NCBI GenBank assembly: GCA_049999725.1
Contig: JBNGIS010017825.1
Location: 1 to 30,200 of the forward strand
Length of the DNA stretch: 30,200 bases
DNA from: Haplomitrium mnioides
Lineage: Eukaryota; Marchantiophyta; Haplomitriopsida; Calobryales
Direction: 5' to 3'
Part shown: in pieces, positions 19,305 to 30,200 of the stretch
How the letters are laid out: every line of letters begins with the position of its first letter
How positions within the stretch are numbered: position 1 is the stretch's first letter
The notes under the pieces: model-generated
Database searches by the model: none
What the model was told of the DNA's origin: nothing
Seen by the model: only the letters and a program-made list of their open reading frames with translations
Translations under genes and position numbers: made by a program

Positions 19305-21204
19305 CTAAAAATACTTAGGATCATTCCTATTGTACTCAGGATCCTTCTTATCTTCTATTGTTGCTTTAGGGTTTCCTCTAACTACTTCACCCCCACTTCT
19401 TTTCTTCTTTTCCTTGCTCTTGCTCCTAGTTTTTACTCTAAACAAGGGAGTTTCCACTTCTGGTTCCTCCACTAGCATCCTCACCTTTGGTCCAGGTGCG
19501 GGTGGCTCTGCATACTTTACCATCATCTTTGTCGTAGGAGGGGCTGGACATTTTGCTTCTGTGTGTCCAAATTTCTTACAATTCCCACACAATGGTACAT
19601 ATCCCACTGGCCTCCTTGCATAAGGACATGCATTAGCGTAATGGTCCGGTGCTCCATAGTTATAGCACGCTGTAAACCTCCTACTAGCATGTACTGGTAC
19701 TAATTGAGTTCCTGGTGCCGCTGTTGGCACCATCGTCGACTGAATTGCTGGAACATATGACGTTCCTGGCATCTATTGATACTAGACCCTTTCCATTGGT
19801 CTTCCTCTACCTTGGGCTATTGCATACACAGGGTACTGCACTAACCTAGGATCAATCATTTGAGGTTCTTCCTCAACCCAATACGACGCTTGTACATACA
19901 TCACAGTAAGTGGAGGATACTTACATTCTTGTTCCATATGACCCTCTCTCTTACATCGAGTACACCAAACATTACTTCTGAAAGGAGTTATGGACCTTCT
20001 TTTTCTGGAGCTGGCAGTTTGCTTAATCACCGTCTGCTCCATCTTCTTTGTCAACTCGTTCATGTCTTTCTTACCCAATCTATACTCTCCTTTCTTTGAT
20101 CTTGATTTTCTTCCTTTCGTCCTCTAAGTCTGAAGAAGACGACGATTCCTCCTCTTCAGATGAACTCGATTCCTCCTCTGAATCTAAACTATTGCTTTCC
20201 TACACTTTTTTAGACTTCTTATTTTTCTTTTTCTTACTCTTCTTTTTCCTTTTCTTGCTTTCCTCCTCGCTACTACTGGACTGAGAATCTTTCAACTTCT
20301 CCCCCAGTTCTGCAGTCTCGTACGTCTCCAGGGCTCTAATAGCTTCCTCCAAAGTAGTAGCCTCTGATTGTCGTACATAATGTCCTTCATTCTTTGACAA
20401 ACCCTTCAGATACCACTCAAGGTCCACCATCAGGCTGTTCACAATGCTCAACTTTTGTTGCATTGTCTTGAATCTTTGAGAGTAGTTCCTCACTGCTTCA
20501 TTTTTCTTTTTCTTGATTGAGGTCAGCTTGGGTAAAATCCTCGTTGAATACGTTGCCCCTCTGAACTCTGTCACAAGGGCTGTCCTCAGATCTGCCCATG
20601 TACCAAAAACTGCTCCCATATTGTCATACCATTCTCTTGCTTTACTTGAAAACAGAGCATCCACCAGTCTTAACCAATCTGCATCTGAATCTTCCTAGTT
20701 AGCCTTGCTAATGCCTTCAAACATTTTCACCCATGTGTCCACATCGTCTTTGGATCTCCCTTTGAAGATCTGGTATTTCAGCTTCGTTCGATAACCCCCT
20801 ACATGAACTTGTTGTGCCATAGCTGATACTATAGGAAACAGAGTCATAGGTGTCACCCCTGTTCTCAAAACAACGCTAGGTTGTGATGCTCCACTACCTT
20901 TAATACTAACAGGTGTGGCTGAATTCCTAGAAGAAGAAGAAGAAGTAGAAGTAGAAGAAGGTAGATTTACTTTTGGGAATGATGTTAACCCAATAATTCC
21001 TTCAGGAGCAGTAATATCTGTCCACTGAAACTGAGCTAATGGTGATTGAGGCCCAGAAGGTTGAGCTCCCCCTTTTGTAGGTTCCTTTCCGCTACCCGCA
21101 GCTTTCACTTCTTTAGACTTCAATTTAGACTCCTCCTGTCTCTCTAGTCTTTCTTCTCTCTCTTTTCTCTGTCTCTCTTTATCCTCTTTTGAGATTTCAT
21201 GCAT
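19305..21204 (-). pseudogene. Gypsy-1 gag with zinc knuckles
   Basis: The ATG at 21204 lies about 150 bases from the PBS and is the best start. Order: a charged, coiled N-terminus (RQRKEREERLERQEESK); the capsid-like region (YQIFKGRSKDDVDTWVKMFE, AREWYDNMGAVFGTW, RNYSQRFKTMQQKL, YVRQSEATTLEEAI); a Ser/Glu then Lys-rich tract (about 20300-20130); a CCHC knuckle (CTRCKREGHMEQEC, near 19960); a second motif whose second Cys is Tyr (CYNYGAPDHYANAC, near 19660); and a third knuckle (CGNCKKFGHTEAKC, near 19570). Broken by a TAG at 20697-20695, a TAG near 20203 and a frameshift between about 20200 and 20080. The capsid region and the S/E-K tract match gypsy-2 gag in order and wording, so the two elements are relatives. 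Confidence 0.85.
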
Positions 21205-21350
21205 TCACATCTTCTTTTGCTAATTTCCCAAACAAACAAAAACTTTCACAACAAAATGTTAAGAACAGAATTTAATAATGGCGAGTAAAACAGGTTCCCA
21301 ACATTACTGATGATACTATACACACTTCTAAGAGCAAATGCTAGAAATTA

Positions 21351-21370
21351 GATCCCTGGCAACGGCGCCA
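21351..21370 (-). promoter_or_regulatory. Gypsy-1 primer-binding site
   Basis: On the minus strand this reads TGGCGCCGTTGCCAGGGATC, a PBS type typical of plant Athila/Tat-like gypsy elements. It fixes the strand of the element and places its 5' LTR at higher coordinates. The exact LTR end is unclear: no CA stands immediately next to it. Confidence 0.85.
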
Positions 21371-23830
21371 AGAAATCACATATCGTAGCACAGCAATGGC
21401 ACTCCAGCCCCAAAAAGAACAACCCGAGATCAAACCACACAAGATCTATATAGAAATCTGCTCTTAATCAACTTTTACCAACTTTCTAGATTCTTTAAAG
21501 AGTTTTGAAACTGCACTCTATCAATTCAGAGATGGATCTCTCTCCACTCTATGGCTGACAACCTTTACTCCAAAAACCAAACACACCAACCACTTCTACT
21601 ACTCAATAAAATAGAACAAAAGACAAGAATTACTCAAACTGTATGACTGACATTTCTAGGATAAGAAAGCTGATATACATGTTGATTTTAAACTTGAGTT
21701 GTATCAAAGAAATTTCCAAGCAACCAGTTACCCAACTTGCTTAAAACTCTCAAACCAACATTCTAGTGCCTACCTTCATTACAACACCTCACTTCCCTCA
21801 AACTAGATACTCAAGCCTCTCCAACCCAATATATCCCAAAGCTTGATGCTAAGAACTCAACTATGGAACGACCCTCCTGATCTCACATCCACTTGTTGTT
21901 CCTCCAATCACCCTCTACTCTGTTTGCTTGTGAAATGCCCACCTATTCCCTAAACACACACAAATCTGAGCACTCCTTGCTCTACTGCAACCCACCAACT
22001 AGTATCCATTAATTGGGGAATCACAAAAGGTTCTCTCCTTAAGAATTTAACAAATATAGAACTGAACAAAACTTAAAGCATAATTGATTTGCCACTGAAC
22101 CTCCCACAAATCACAATCTAGAACTCAAAACTCAGACCCACCACCAGGACACACTCAAGTACCCCCTGACATGCACTTCTCTAATGCAATCTGACTGACT
22201 TCTTCAATTGCAAACCTGCAAAACATTCACCAATCAAATCTAACTCCAAATCCCCATTCCTTCATCAAACTGCTCCTCATGAATCTGCAATCAACAACAT
22301 GAGCAAGGGACCTCACAGACAAGAATCTCATAATCTTTACTTGAAGCACACATGTACAATGAGACAACCAACAGAACAGGAACTCGCCAACAGGCTTGTA
22401 CCCCCTGTCCTGCTCAACTGACAATAACAGTCCTAACAGTTCCAAATCAACTAACTTACTTCTCTACATGCTAACTTTTTCACACTAAATTATCAACTAA
22501 CTTACTTCTCTACATGCTAACTTTTTCACACTAAATTTTCAATAAGAACTAACAACTCACAGGTTGTTTTTAAGCTAAACAACACACTTTCACTAACTTT
22601 AACTAAATTTTCTCGCCATAAGAACTAATTACTAGCAATTGTTCTTATACTAATTTTCAAACTTTCACTAACTCTTCCATTTCCTCTCCCTTCAATTTCA
22701 AACTTTTTGAATTCCTCCAAGTAGTTGTTTCGCCTTTCGAACTTTCGAACTTTCAGTTCGACTTCCACATCGAAACCACAACAAATCACTGATTCACCAT
22801 TCAAACTTCTCTCATCGCTCACCTTTTCGCAACAACCCTTATTGCGCAAAACATCAACAAGTCGTTGTTTCATCCATCATCATTTCGCTTCATTGCTATT
22901 TCGCCAATCACCAGCCTGTCGAACACCTCGAAACAGAACCTTCCTAACCAAGGCTCCCCACATCGAAACCCTGCACGAAACCAATTTACCCGGGGACTCC
23001 ACTTCAGATCCCCACATTGACACTCAACGAAACCCCCTTAATCGGGGTATCCCACCACGGAAGACAGATTAGAACCCCCTTAACTGGGGTTCCCTACTTA
23101 GGAAGGCAAGGTTCCGACGCCTTCTTCGGATCATGGACCCTTCTTGGAACTTCTTCCGCTTCCTTCCAAATCACTCTCGTTCCTTTAAAATTTTTAATCC
23201 CATCTGATTCAAACAGTTCGTACAACAGATTTTTGTCGCCGATCACTTCCTCGCTGATCTGATCGATTTCTACTCAATTAACTTCCTTTTCATAAAATTT
23301 TCCGCATCGAGCTCTCACGCACAAATTTCCATTTCAGCTCCCGATTGTCGCATACCTTTTTTTTACTAAGAATCTTCTTCATACAAACCCTCTCGCTCTT
23401 CTTTCACTTCAATTCCTTCATAATACAATTTCTCCCTTGCACTTGATCACTTTCTACAAGAGCATTTCCGCGGACCTCTTTCTTTATACTTACTTCAACA
23501 CCGACTTTCATCCCAAAAAATTTCGTTACTGTTAAGGGAAAAGAATTTAGCACCCTTCATCGTAGCATCCTTCGTTCATCATTAGAGAACTCCATCAACA
23601 TGACCGTCTTCTTAAACAATTCGTTGAACATTCCCTCTCAAGAATTCGCTTTGCAGATTTATTCCTTAAATTTTGCAACATTCGATTTCTTCATAAGCCT
23701 TCAACACAGATCGATCCTACCTTTCATTCGTAGATCTCCCATTCCATCTCAGATCCTCTATCCTTCACAAATCATTTCTTCCTTCGCACATCAACCGATC
23801 ATCCTTCTCCCGCGAGCTCGTCAAACCCCG
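21371..23830 (-). repeat. Gypsy-1 5' LTR, outer boundary unresolved
   Basis: The sequence following the PBS on the high-coordinate side must be the 5' LTR. No gene is visible in it, only short chance frames. A GC-rich motif at about 23030-23105 matches, in reverse complement, a motif at 12674-12745 in the gypsy-2 LTR. Both lie about 1.7 kb from the inner LTR end, which supports LTR status to at least 23.1 kb. By analogy with gypsy-2 (about 0.7 kb from motif to LTR start) the outer edge would fall near 23.8 kb. No TSD was found. Confidence 0.55.
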
Positions 23831-25534
23831 TAGTTGCATTTTGTCCCATAAGTCTTCTGTCATAACTTAGAAACAATATATAAAGATTTCACACTAACTT
23901 ACATTCAAGAGGCAGCCCCACAAGGGTGTAAAGCCACCGCTTATCTTCCTGTCCCTAGAGGGAACTAGTTGAGGGCACCGGCTTCCTTCAATACTCTTCA
24001 CCTGGCTCTTGGGCAAACTGTCCATCAACACATATACTATAAATAGATAGGTAGATAGGGGCTGGTTGGCCCTCAACAATTAGATTAGTTCTACAAAATA
24101 GTATTATTTTTTTTCTTCACTGAGAAAGACCAACTTCCTTGTAGATCAATCTTCTCTTCTTTTCCACTTTATACCAAAATGTTCCTCTGATCCTTATATT
24201 TTGACAACTTTACACTTATTAGTCCAAAACTTGAAGCTTTACCATTTCCCTCTCACTCCACCGCATAGAAAAGAAGTCCTTCAAGCCGTTTCTGACCTTC
24301 TGTTAGGATCTATGCTCTCACAAGGAACTCACTTTGTCTCGCAAGATAATCAACAGTCTGCTTTGCAAATTTCTCTACATAATATCCCTCCCCAAAAAGA
24401 ACCTGAACATAACTCATTTGTGTGCATGAATTGTCTCGGGAAGAAGGCTGCTTTTCTAAAAGGCACCATTATGTGATGTGATAATTTATTTGAAAGCTCA
24501 AACACCATTTCAGCTAGAGAGCGGTTCTCGTCTACGAATCGCTCCAAGTTTTGAAGGTTTTGACACTATTGTGCTATTAATTCCTCAAGATGCTTTGCCG
24601 CTCGTGCCACATCATCAACTGAGAATGCATCAACGAGTCACGTTATTGACCCCTTTCCTATAGTTGCCATCGCTGTAAATCCTACACCCTATATGTGCAA
24701 GTATCCTAGGCTCATAAAAAGACTCCCTACTCAAGTTTTCTGATGCATGATCTGGCTGCCTCCTGCTCGCAGTGCAGTCCACCCGTCTTGATCGAATTGC
24801 CTCCTTGATCGCATGGCAGTCCTCCTTGCTCGATTGAAGCCTGCCTTCTTAATTTCTTCCAATCTCCTTCTGCCAAAGTCTCCCAATTCCACAAATTTCT
24901 CACCTCCCAACCATCAATTCTCCTCGCCTAGGCCCTGCGATCATTCTCCCAAGCCTGCGAATTCCTTTAGCCACTCTCCTCTTCCTCGATTCATCCTTTA
25001 TGCTCCCTCGATTCATCCTTTCTAGTCGATCTAAACCTCCTTGGGACGAATTCTGGCGACATCCTCCATCGATCTCTGGAGCGACATTCTTCCCTGCATC
25101 AAATTTTCACCTCCCAGCCTCCTTGCTCTTTGTTCTCGAAACCTCTCTGGCACATTCCTCTCCGCATCCTCCCTCACATTTCTCCTCGCATTCCTCCTTC
25201 GATCGTTGCTCACATTCCTCCTCTGCTTGGCTGATCCTCCCTTTCTGCACGCCTCCTTTGCATCTTACTCACAATCCATCTCCTGCAATCGATTCCTCTA
25301 AGACTTCTCCCTCCTACCAATTTCGTGCTGCGATCCCATCTCCCTACTCATTGACGTCTTTGCGCATTCAATCTTCCAGCGTGCGCGATTTCTATCCTCA
25401 AGCGATTGCGATCGAATCCCCTCCTACGATTAATCTCCCTTGACGATAAAAACCTATGCTGCTGCGATCCACTCTCTCCCCTAATCACGATTCAATCTCC
25501 AGCGAATAAACCCTGTCCTTCAGCCGGTGTCGCG
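23831..25534. other. No recognised gene; pyrimidine-rich tract and promoter-like boxes
   Basis: I recognise no protein here. TATA-like boxes occur at about 23877-23884 (TATATAAA) and 24035-24044 (CTATAAATAG) on the + strand. A + strand open frame at 24201-24476 (91 codons) matches nothing I know and may be chance. From about 24750 to 25500 the + strand is strongly C/T-rich with short local repeats, for example CCTCGATTCATCCTTT twice, near 24984 and 25007. It may be part of the gypsy-1 LTR or an older element. Confidence 0.5.
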
Positions 25535-26721
25535 TGGCAGTAATTTAGGACTGGGAATACACAAGGTATATGGCTGTGGAGAAGGTTGTGCGAAAGATAG
25601 AAGATTTGGTGATGAAAGTGCTGGAATGAAATAGATTTGGCAAAGATTGAGTGCTTCTTGCCTTGGTGGCTTCGATTCCCCTTACACAAAGCAAAGGTAA
25701 GCAATTTGTACTCCTTTTGTACTCGAATTTCGATCAAGGATAATGTAAGTTCTACTGAGTTTTTAGATCTGTAACTCTCAGTCTAGAATTCAGGTTGCCT
25801 AAGAAAGTTGTATGCAAATTTTCAGTTCGAAATTCACAGCAAAGTGCTCTCCATAGTCGAAACTCAATTCCTAGTTAAAAGACCAAAAATCCGACACTCA
25901 TAAACTTTCCCGAGTAATAACTCTATTGATTCAGATGATCTTAACATGAAATTTCATACAGAACTTCTTCACACTCCACTTTAACCTTCCACAAAGTTTC
26001 AGCTTCTATACTGCTCTTGGTATACAGAAACAAGTTATAACTCAAATGTCAAAAGTAAAGTAATTTCAAAGAACCTCAAGAATGTGTCTTCAACTTCAAT
26101 CGGCTCTCACAGATTGATTTCAACTTCAAATGAATCGAAATTTGATGTAAAACTAGAGCCCTTGTTGTCAACTTCCCAATGGTACTCTGTTTGCTCCTAG
26201 AATCGTTATAAAAACTTTGCAATTACCCAAAATGTACACTTATCTTCAACTCAACCCCTTTGTCTTCAATTGCTCATAAGTATGAGTGTAGAACTCCCAA
26301 TGACTCGAAATTTCGTGCAAAGGGATGCTTCTCTTTGTGAGCTTTTGATCGTTACCCTGCTTGAACTTTTCCTCCTCNNNNNNNNNNNNNNNNNNNNNNN
26401 NNNNNNNNNNNNNNNNNNNNNNNNNNNNNNNNNNNNNNNNNNNNNNNNNNNNNNNNNNNNNNNNNNNNNNNNNNNNNGGTTTTTACTAAAAGAAAGTTAA
26501 CTTCTCTTTTTCTTGCTATAAGAACAAATATAAGTAAATACCTTTGTAGAACAGAGCACAAATAAGATAGAAACAGCAAAGAAAATTTTCTCCCTTGATC
26601 ATTTGATAAGTTGATGAAGTCACTCAAACATTCGTTGCCGACTATTCACCATTTACCCAACGTATCCCTTGCAAAAGACCCAAGAAAACTCCACCGTAGA
26701 ACTTCCGTGCCTCAAATGCCA
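25535..26721 (-). repeat. Gypsy-3 3' LTR, inner boundary tentative, contains an assembly gap
   Basis: The outer end at 25535 is set by the match with the copy at 30010. The inner end at 26721 is tentative. On the minus strand, TGGCATTTGAGG follows a purine-rich GAAGAGGGAAG, and TGGCA would pair with the terminal TGCCA. It includes 100 N. Confidence 0.6.
26378..26477. other. Assembly gap (100 N)
   Basis: Exactly 100 N, the usual placeholder for a gap of unknown size. Confidence 0.98.
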
Positions 26722-26976
26722 CTTCCCTCTTCAATATCGGTCCCTCCCTGCAAGATCTCGAGAATCCTCTACTTTTGCGTTTCTAGAAGCTTCTTGATAG
26801 ATGCATTGCCGCTTCTTCTTGACTTTTCTCTGATTTTAACTATGGTAAGAAGATAACTTTTCTCCATTCTTTTTGTTACCTTTTTACGCATTACCCGAAC
26901 CACAACACGACATCCACCCCCTTTGAACATGTGCATCCTCTGGTAGGCACCAAGAAAGAAGACATTGTGGTCGGTG
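26722..26976 (-). other. Gypsy-3 3' untranslated stretch
   Basis: Nothing recognisable. It holds the tentative polypurine tract next to 26721. Confidence 0.5.
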
Positions 26977-27642
26977 TTAGAGAATTTCCTCTTCTTCTTG
27001 AGTGTTCTCTTCCTCTTGCTCTTCTGGATTATCTTCCCCTTCAAACATTGGCACATAAGCTCCAATCTGCTCCAAAGCATTTTCTTGGTCTCATTTCTTG
27101 AATACTTTCACCCTCTTGCCTGCAATTGGAACTTTGAGTAAAGTTCCATCCAACTCTCTCAATGAATATGTGGCATTGTCATGCAGAATCACCACTACAT
27201 ATGGTCCAAACCAGCGTTTAGAGAACTTTTGAATAGTACTGTGCTGGTTATCCAAGCTGTTGTCATAAACCAATACCCAATCTCCCTCTTGTAGCTCTTG
27301 TGGCCTCGATCTATGTTGTTGATCAAATCTTTCTTTGTTTTTCAGCCTTGCCCTCTTTAGCCTTTCCAATAGCAGCAATTAGCTTCATAGGATCTTCAAT
27401 TCCTTGTTCTATATATACACCTACAATCTCTTCTTCTTCATCCAACACACCTATTTTTTTGAAGTCTTTTTCAATTCTTTGAATTTCTTTTCTCTCCTAT
27501 CTAGCCAAATCAACAAGATGTGTATATACAGCAAATCCACTCTCAGAATACTTCACTACTCCTGTACAAAAGGTACTTTCATTTTTAAGCGAGAGCACCT
27601 CTTCAGTTGTACCACCATAGTCTCGCTCTATTGTGGCACTCT
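26977..27642 (-). pseudogene. Gypsy-3 integrase C-terminus fused next to the protease by deletion
   Basis: From about 27562 the minus strand reads SESGFAVYTHLVDLA, like the part of integrase after its core. It continues with LKRARLKNKERFDQQHRSRP, EGDWVLVYDNS and KRWFGPYVVVILHDN (near 27200), the GPY/F module. A TGA at 27093-27091 is followed in frame by an acidic tail (EEQEEENTQEEEEIL) to TAA 26979-26977. Stops and a frameshift near 27400 show decay. No RT, RNase H or integrase core lies between this and the protease. Confidence 0.8.
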
Positions 27643-29934
27643 TCAAAAATCCTGAAACTCCTCTGTGATTGTAGGAGGAGAATAGTTTCTCAAGCTATCT
27701 CTATTCCTCTCATGGTTTGCATGGACAGTTAGAAACTGTACCACCTTCCGCCCATCCTGACTTCTCACCCGTGCATTTGCAAATCCATCATCTAAGACTT
27801 TTGTTTCCATCCTTGCAGCTATGATATAAGGCTGCCCAAGGATGACTGGGTAAGAAGTTCCTTCCTGTACAAAGAAGTTTTGTTCTGTGACCACATTACC
27901 AACTTTAACCTTCACATCTGGACATGCCCCAAAAAGTTCTCCTCGTGTGTTGTTGGCTGCCCGAATCACCCATCCATGATTGGTATCAATTGGCCACTTC
28001 CCTTGCTTATAGATATCCTTGGAAACAAGATTAATTTCTGATCCATGATCAATTAATGCAACCACTGGATCTGGCAAGTCCCCGATCTTTACAATTGTTT
28101 TAGTAGTAGCTCGAGCCCAATGGCTCCTTGAATAATGACTGGAGGATTTCTCATCCTCTTGCTCCAATCGCACCTTATGATTGGTACAACATCGAGCTAA
28201 TTCCAGCTCCTCTTCTTTGGTTACTCTTGTCTCAAGAGCATTGGCCATGGCTGTCTCACCAATCAATTGCCTTTTCCTCTTAATAGTATTGATAATGACA
28301 TCATGAAATTTTTTCTTCGCGATGCCAAGAATCTCTCTTAACGTGAACTCAATCTTGGCATTGAGCACTCTCTCTTCCAATACTCCTCTTAGATCTGTAG
28401 CTGCCTCAATATCAGATTGCAGCTTGTATGCTGGGGTTTTTTCCTTCTCTTTGGCTTTTCCTTTCTCCAAAGTAGAAGGTAAAACATCTTCCATATGTTC
28501 CTCCCTTGAAGGTTGTGTCTTTTCTCCTCTTTGTAGCCTCTTTGAAGCTGGCCTCTCTTCACTGGTACTTGCTTCTTCTCTCCTTCTTTTCTCTTCCACA
28601 AGTGCCTCATGCTGATTTTTTGCAATGTAGGCATGTACTGAAAGAGTGTCAACTGGATCATCCCATCCAGTAGCAGTTCTGATAGACGTGGCAACCTTCA
28701 ACAAATCCTCCCTTTTTGTGTTTCCTCCTTCCATTGCAGACAGCGTACAAGACCACAACCTACTGGTTTTCACGTGTTGGGTAAAATCACGCTCCACCTC
28801 AATTCCATAGGTGGCAGCCTCTACTTGCGTACTAGCAAGTTTTTGCATGTACTCCTCAACAACACCCTTCATTCCTCCTTGTCCAAAATTGGTTTTGAGG
28901 ATCTCACCTATTTCTTTGAGAGCAATCTTGCCCTCCTTCCAATAGATAACTCTAGAGTGAATAGAATGAGTAAAGTCTCCACACTCTTTTCTTGAGTGCT
29001 CAGTGCTGTCACACCATATACACCGTTGAACATACTCTGGTTTTTGGGTAGGCTGATTGTTGCTTGCCTCTTTTTTCCCTTCTAACTTTGCAAATTTAAT
29101 TTGCAGATCCTTCATGCCCTTGACTAGCTCCTCCACTGCATCTCTTTGTGGAGTAATAGTAGGAAGATGAGTAGGAAGCATAGAACTAGCAGGAATAGTG
29201 GGAGCAATTGGATGTTTACGAGGAACTATGATGGGTGGTGGTCTCACATCATGCCTTACCACCACCTTGCCTCTTCTGGACTCCCTCTTAGTTAATACAC
29301 TTACTGCCTCTGAAACTCCCTTCCAGTCAGAAGTCAAACCATTATCTTTGGTTCTATCCTCTAGAAGCAACTCCAATTCTCTCTGCAGATCATCATTTGC
29401 TGACTGTAGGAACAGCTCCACCTTATCCTTCTCTAGAGTCAAATTTTCCATACGAGACAATTGGGAAAATTGTCTCTCAAACTCTCGAAAAAGCTTTGTA
29501 GCAACCAAACCTTTGTTTGTTTGATTAACCCATTCGATAAATGACTTTTTAGTCACTTTATCAGCATCCTCCAGTGAATATTCTTCCTTTAGTTGGAGAG
29601 AAAAGCTCTCCTAGTCACCCCCATATACTCGGATAAGCTCTCTCACCCAGCTTCTCAATTCTGACACTACGGCCAACTCAAAGGTTTGAATCATCTCTCT
29701 CTCTGGAACTTTGTTGAGTTCCATCTCTCTCGAATAGTATTTCAAATACTTGGAGATATTTCTCCCATCAAATTGATCCAGCAATCCTACTACAGATTGC
29801 AAAGCTCTGGTCACCATAGCTTCTTTTCGGCCAGAGGCTTGCTGTTGTTGCACAAACAGGGCAAATGCTTGGAACATTTGCGCAGTCGTAGGGTCCAATT
29901 GTAGCATAGGAGTCCTTTGACCAGAAGAACCCAT
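27643..29934 (-). pseudogene. Gypsy-3 gag and protease
   Basis: The ATG at 29934 lies about 75 bases from the LTR. Gag has QFDGRNISKYLKYYSREMEL near 29780-29720. A single TAG (29613-29611) interrupts it and the frame then stays open for 637 codons. A CCHC knuckle (CIWCDSTEHSRKEC) lies near 29010. A long charged region follows. The protease has VVALIDHGSEINLVSKD near 28060, where the D-S/T-G box reads D-H-G, then PVILGQPYIIAARMETKVLD near 27850. The frame ends at TGA 27645-27643, just past the protease. With one stop it is the best preserved coding region in the window. I cannot say whether D-H-G is active. Confidence 0.88.
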
Positions 29935-30009
29935 ACTGATTTCTAAAGCCTCTAAAGTTTCACACTCTCTCCACCCCAGAGTTTCACGTCAAGTTCACCA
30001 ACTGTTGAG

Positions 30010-30200
30010 TGGCAGTAATTTAGGTCTAGGAATACACAGGATATATGGTTGTGGAGAAGGTTGTGCGAAAGATAGAAGATTTGGTGATGAGAGTGCTGGA
30101 ATGAAATAGATTTGCAAAGATTGAGTGCTTCTTGCCTTGGTGGCTTCAATTCCCCTTACACAAAGCAAAGGTAAGCAATTTGTACTCCTTTTGTACTCGA
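30010..30200 (-). repeat. Gypsy-3 5' LTR, partial
   Basis: The terminal 191 bp of the LTR, matching 25535-25726. It is cut by the window edge. The following minus-strand sequence (30009 to about 29985) should hold the PBS; I could not match it to a tRNA. Confidence 0.85.

Larger units (their letters stand above)
2440..23830 (-). mobile_element. Gypsy-1: decayed Ty3/gypsy LTR retrotransposon, split by a nested copia element
   Basis: Read on the minus strand, the order is PBS (21351-21370), gag, protease, RT, RNase H, integrase. This is the Ty3/gypsy order. A copia element (4402-17317 plus a 5-bp duplication) divides the RT region. The copia and its duplication add 12,921 bp, a multiple of three, and the RT frame is the same on both sides. 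Without the insertion the internal region is about 6 kb, normal for the superfamily. The PBS type (TGGCGCCGTTGCC) is the one common in Athila/Tat-like plant elements. The outer LTR edge is not resolved; 23830 is an estimate. The 3' LTR was not found. Confidence 0.85.
25535..30200 (-). mobile_element. Gypsy-3: internally deleted Ty3/gypsy element, running off the right edge
   Basis: The same sequence of about 190 bp occurs at 25535 and at 30010, both starting TGGCAGTAATTTAGG on the + strand, so these are the inner-to-outer parts of two LTRs. Between them, on the minus strand, lie gag (from ATG 29934), a protease and, after only about 80-270 bases, an integrase C-terminus. RT, RNase H and the integrase core are absent, so this is a deletion derivative. 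The shared LTR part differs by about seven substitutions and one indel. That is less than the copia LTRs, suggesting a more recent insertion. The right LTR is cut by the window edge. Confidence 0.88.

Noticed and set aside
19330-20284. + strand hydrophobic frames (for example 20048-20284) that look like membrane proteins
   Set aside because: They are the antisense of the Ser/Glu and Lys-rich gag tracts of gypsy-1, which read as Leu/Phe/Ser in reverse.
22625-23262. Open frames at 22625-22873 (minus) and 22725-23262 (plus)
   Set aside because: They overlap each other, lie within the probable gypsy-1 LTR and match no protein I recognise.
23967-24077. Inverted repeat GTTGAGGGC ... GCCCTCAAC as a MITE
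   Set aside because: Only about 9-10 bases pair, there is no flanking target duplication, and similarity stops directly after the core.
1-30200. CRISPR array, bacterial operon or phage origin
   Set aside because: The repeats are degenerate minisatellites without regular spacers; introns, plant-type LTR elements and the iMet PBS point to a plant nucleus.

Overview
The window looks like repeat-dense nuclear DNA of a land plant. It shows plant-type Ty1/copia and Ty3/gypsy LTR retrotransposons nested inside one another, a tRNA-iMet primer-binding site, spliceosomal-type introns and a 100-base N assembly gap. Nothing is bacterial in organisation. I cannot name the species. The DNA-methyltransferase-like gene at the left edge makes me lean weakly towards a non-flowering plant (fern, lycophyte, bryophyte or gymnosperm), but that is inference.

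Layout. (a) 1-1.7 kb, + strand: a broken, intron-containing gene for a beta-class N4/N6 amino-methyltransferase-like protein. It is preceded by an imperfect 24-bp tandem array and followed by a run of 27 A and a ~37-bp tandem array (about 1.78-2.13 kb) that appears related to the upstream array. (b) About 2.44-23.8 kb, - strand: a decayed Ty3/gypsy element, here gypsy-1 (gag, protease, RT, RNase H, integrase; PBS at 21351-21370). (c) 4402-17317, + strand: a Ty1/copia element inserted in the RT of gypsy-1, with two 218-bp LTRs and a 5-bp target duplication, TAGTA. (d) 7695-14441, + strand: a second Ty3/gypsy element, gypsy-2, inserted in the copia pol between the gag-pre-integrase zinc finger and the integrase core, with the duplication GATGC. 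It carries only gag and protease, and its two LTRs have lost different segments. (e) 23.8-25.5 kb: no recognisable gene; part is strongly pyrimidine-rich. (f) 25535 to beyond 30200, - strand: a third gypsy element, gypsy-3, with gag and protease followed directly by an integrase C-terminus; the RT, RNase H and integrase core are missing. Its two LTR copies share at least 190 bp, and the 3' copy contains the N gap.

The insertion order is fixed by the nesting: gypsy-1, then copia, then gypsy-2. All four elements are broken by stop codons, and the copia and gypsy-1 also by frameshifts. Gypsy-2 is notable because its 2-kb reading frame has about ten stops and no frameshift, as expected from deamination of methylated cytosine. 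No complete, obviously functional gene is visible. The item most worth following is the methyltransferase-like gene with its related flanking repeats.
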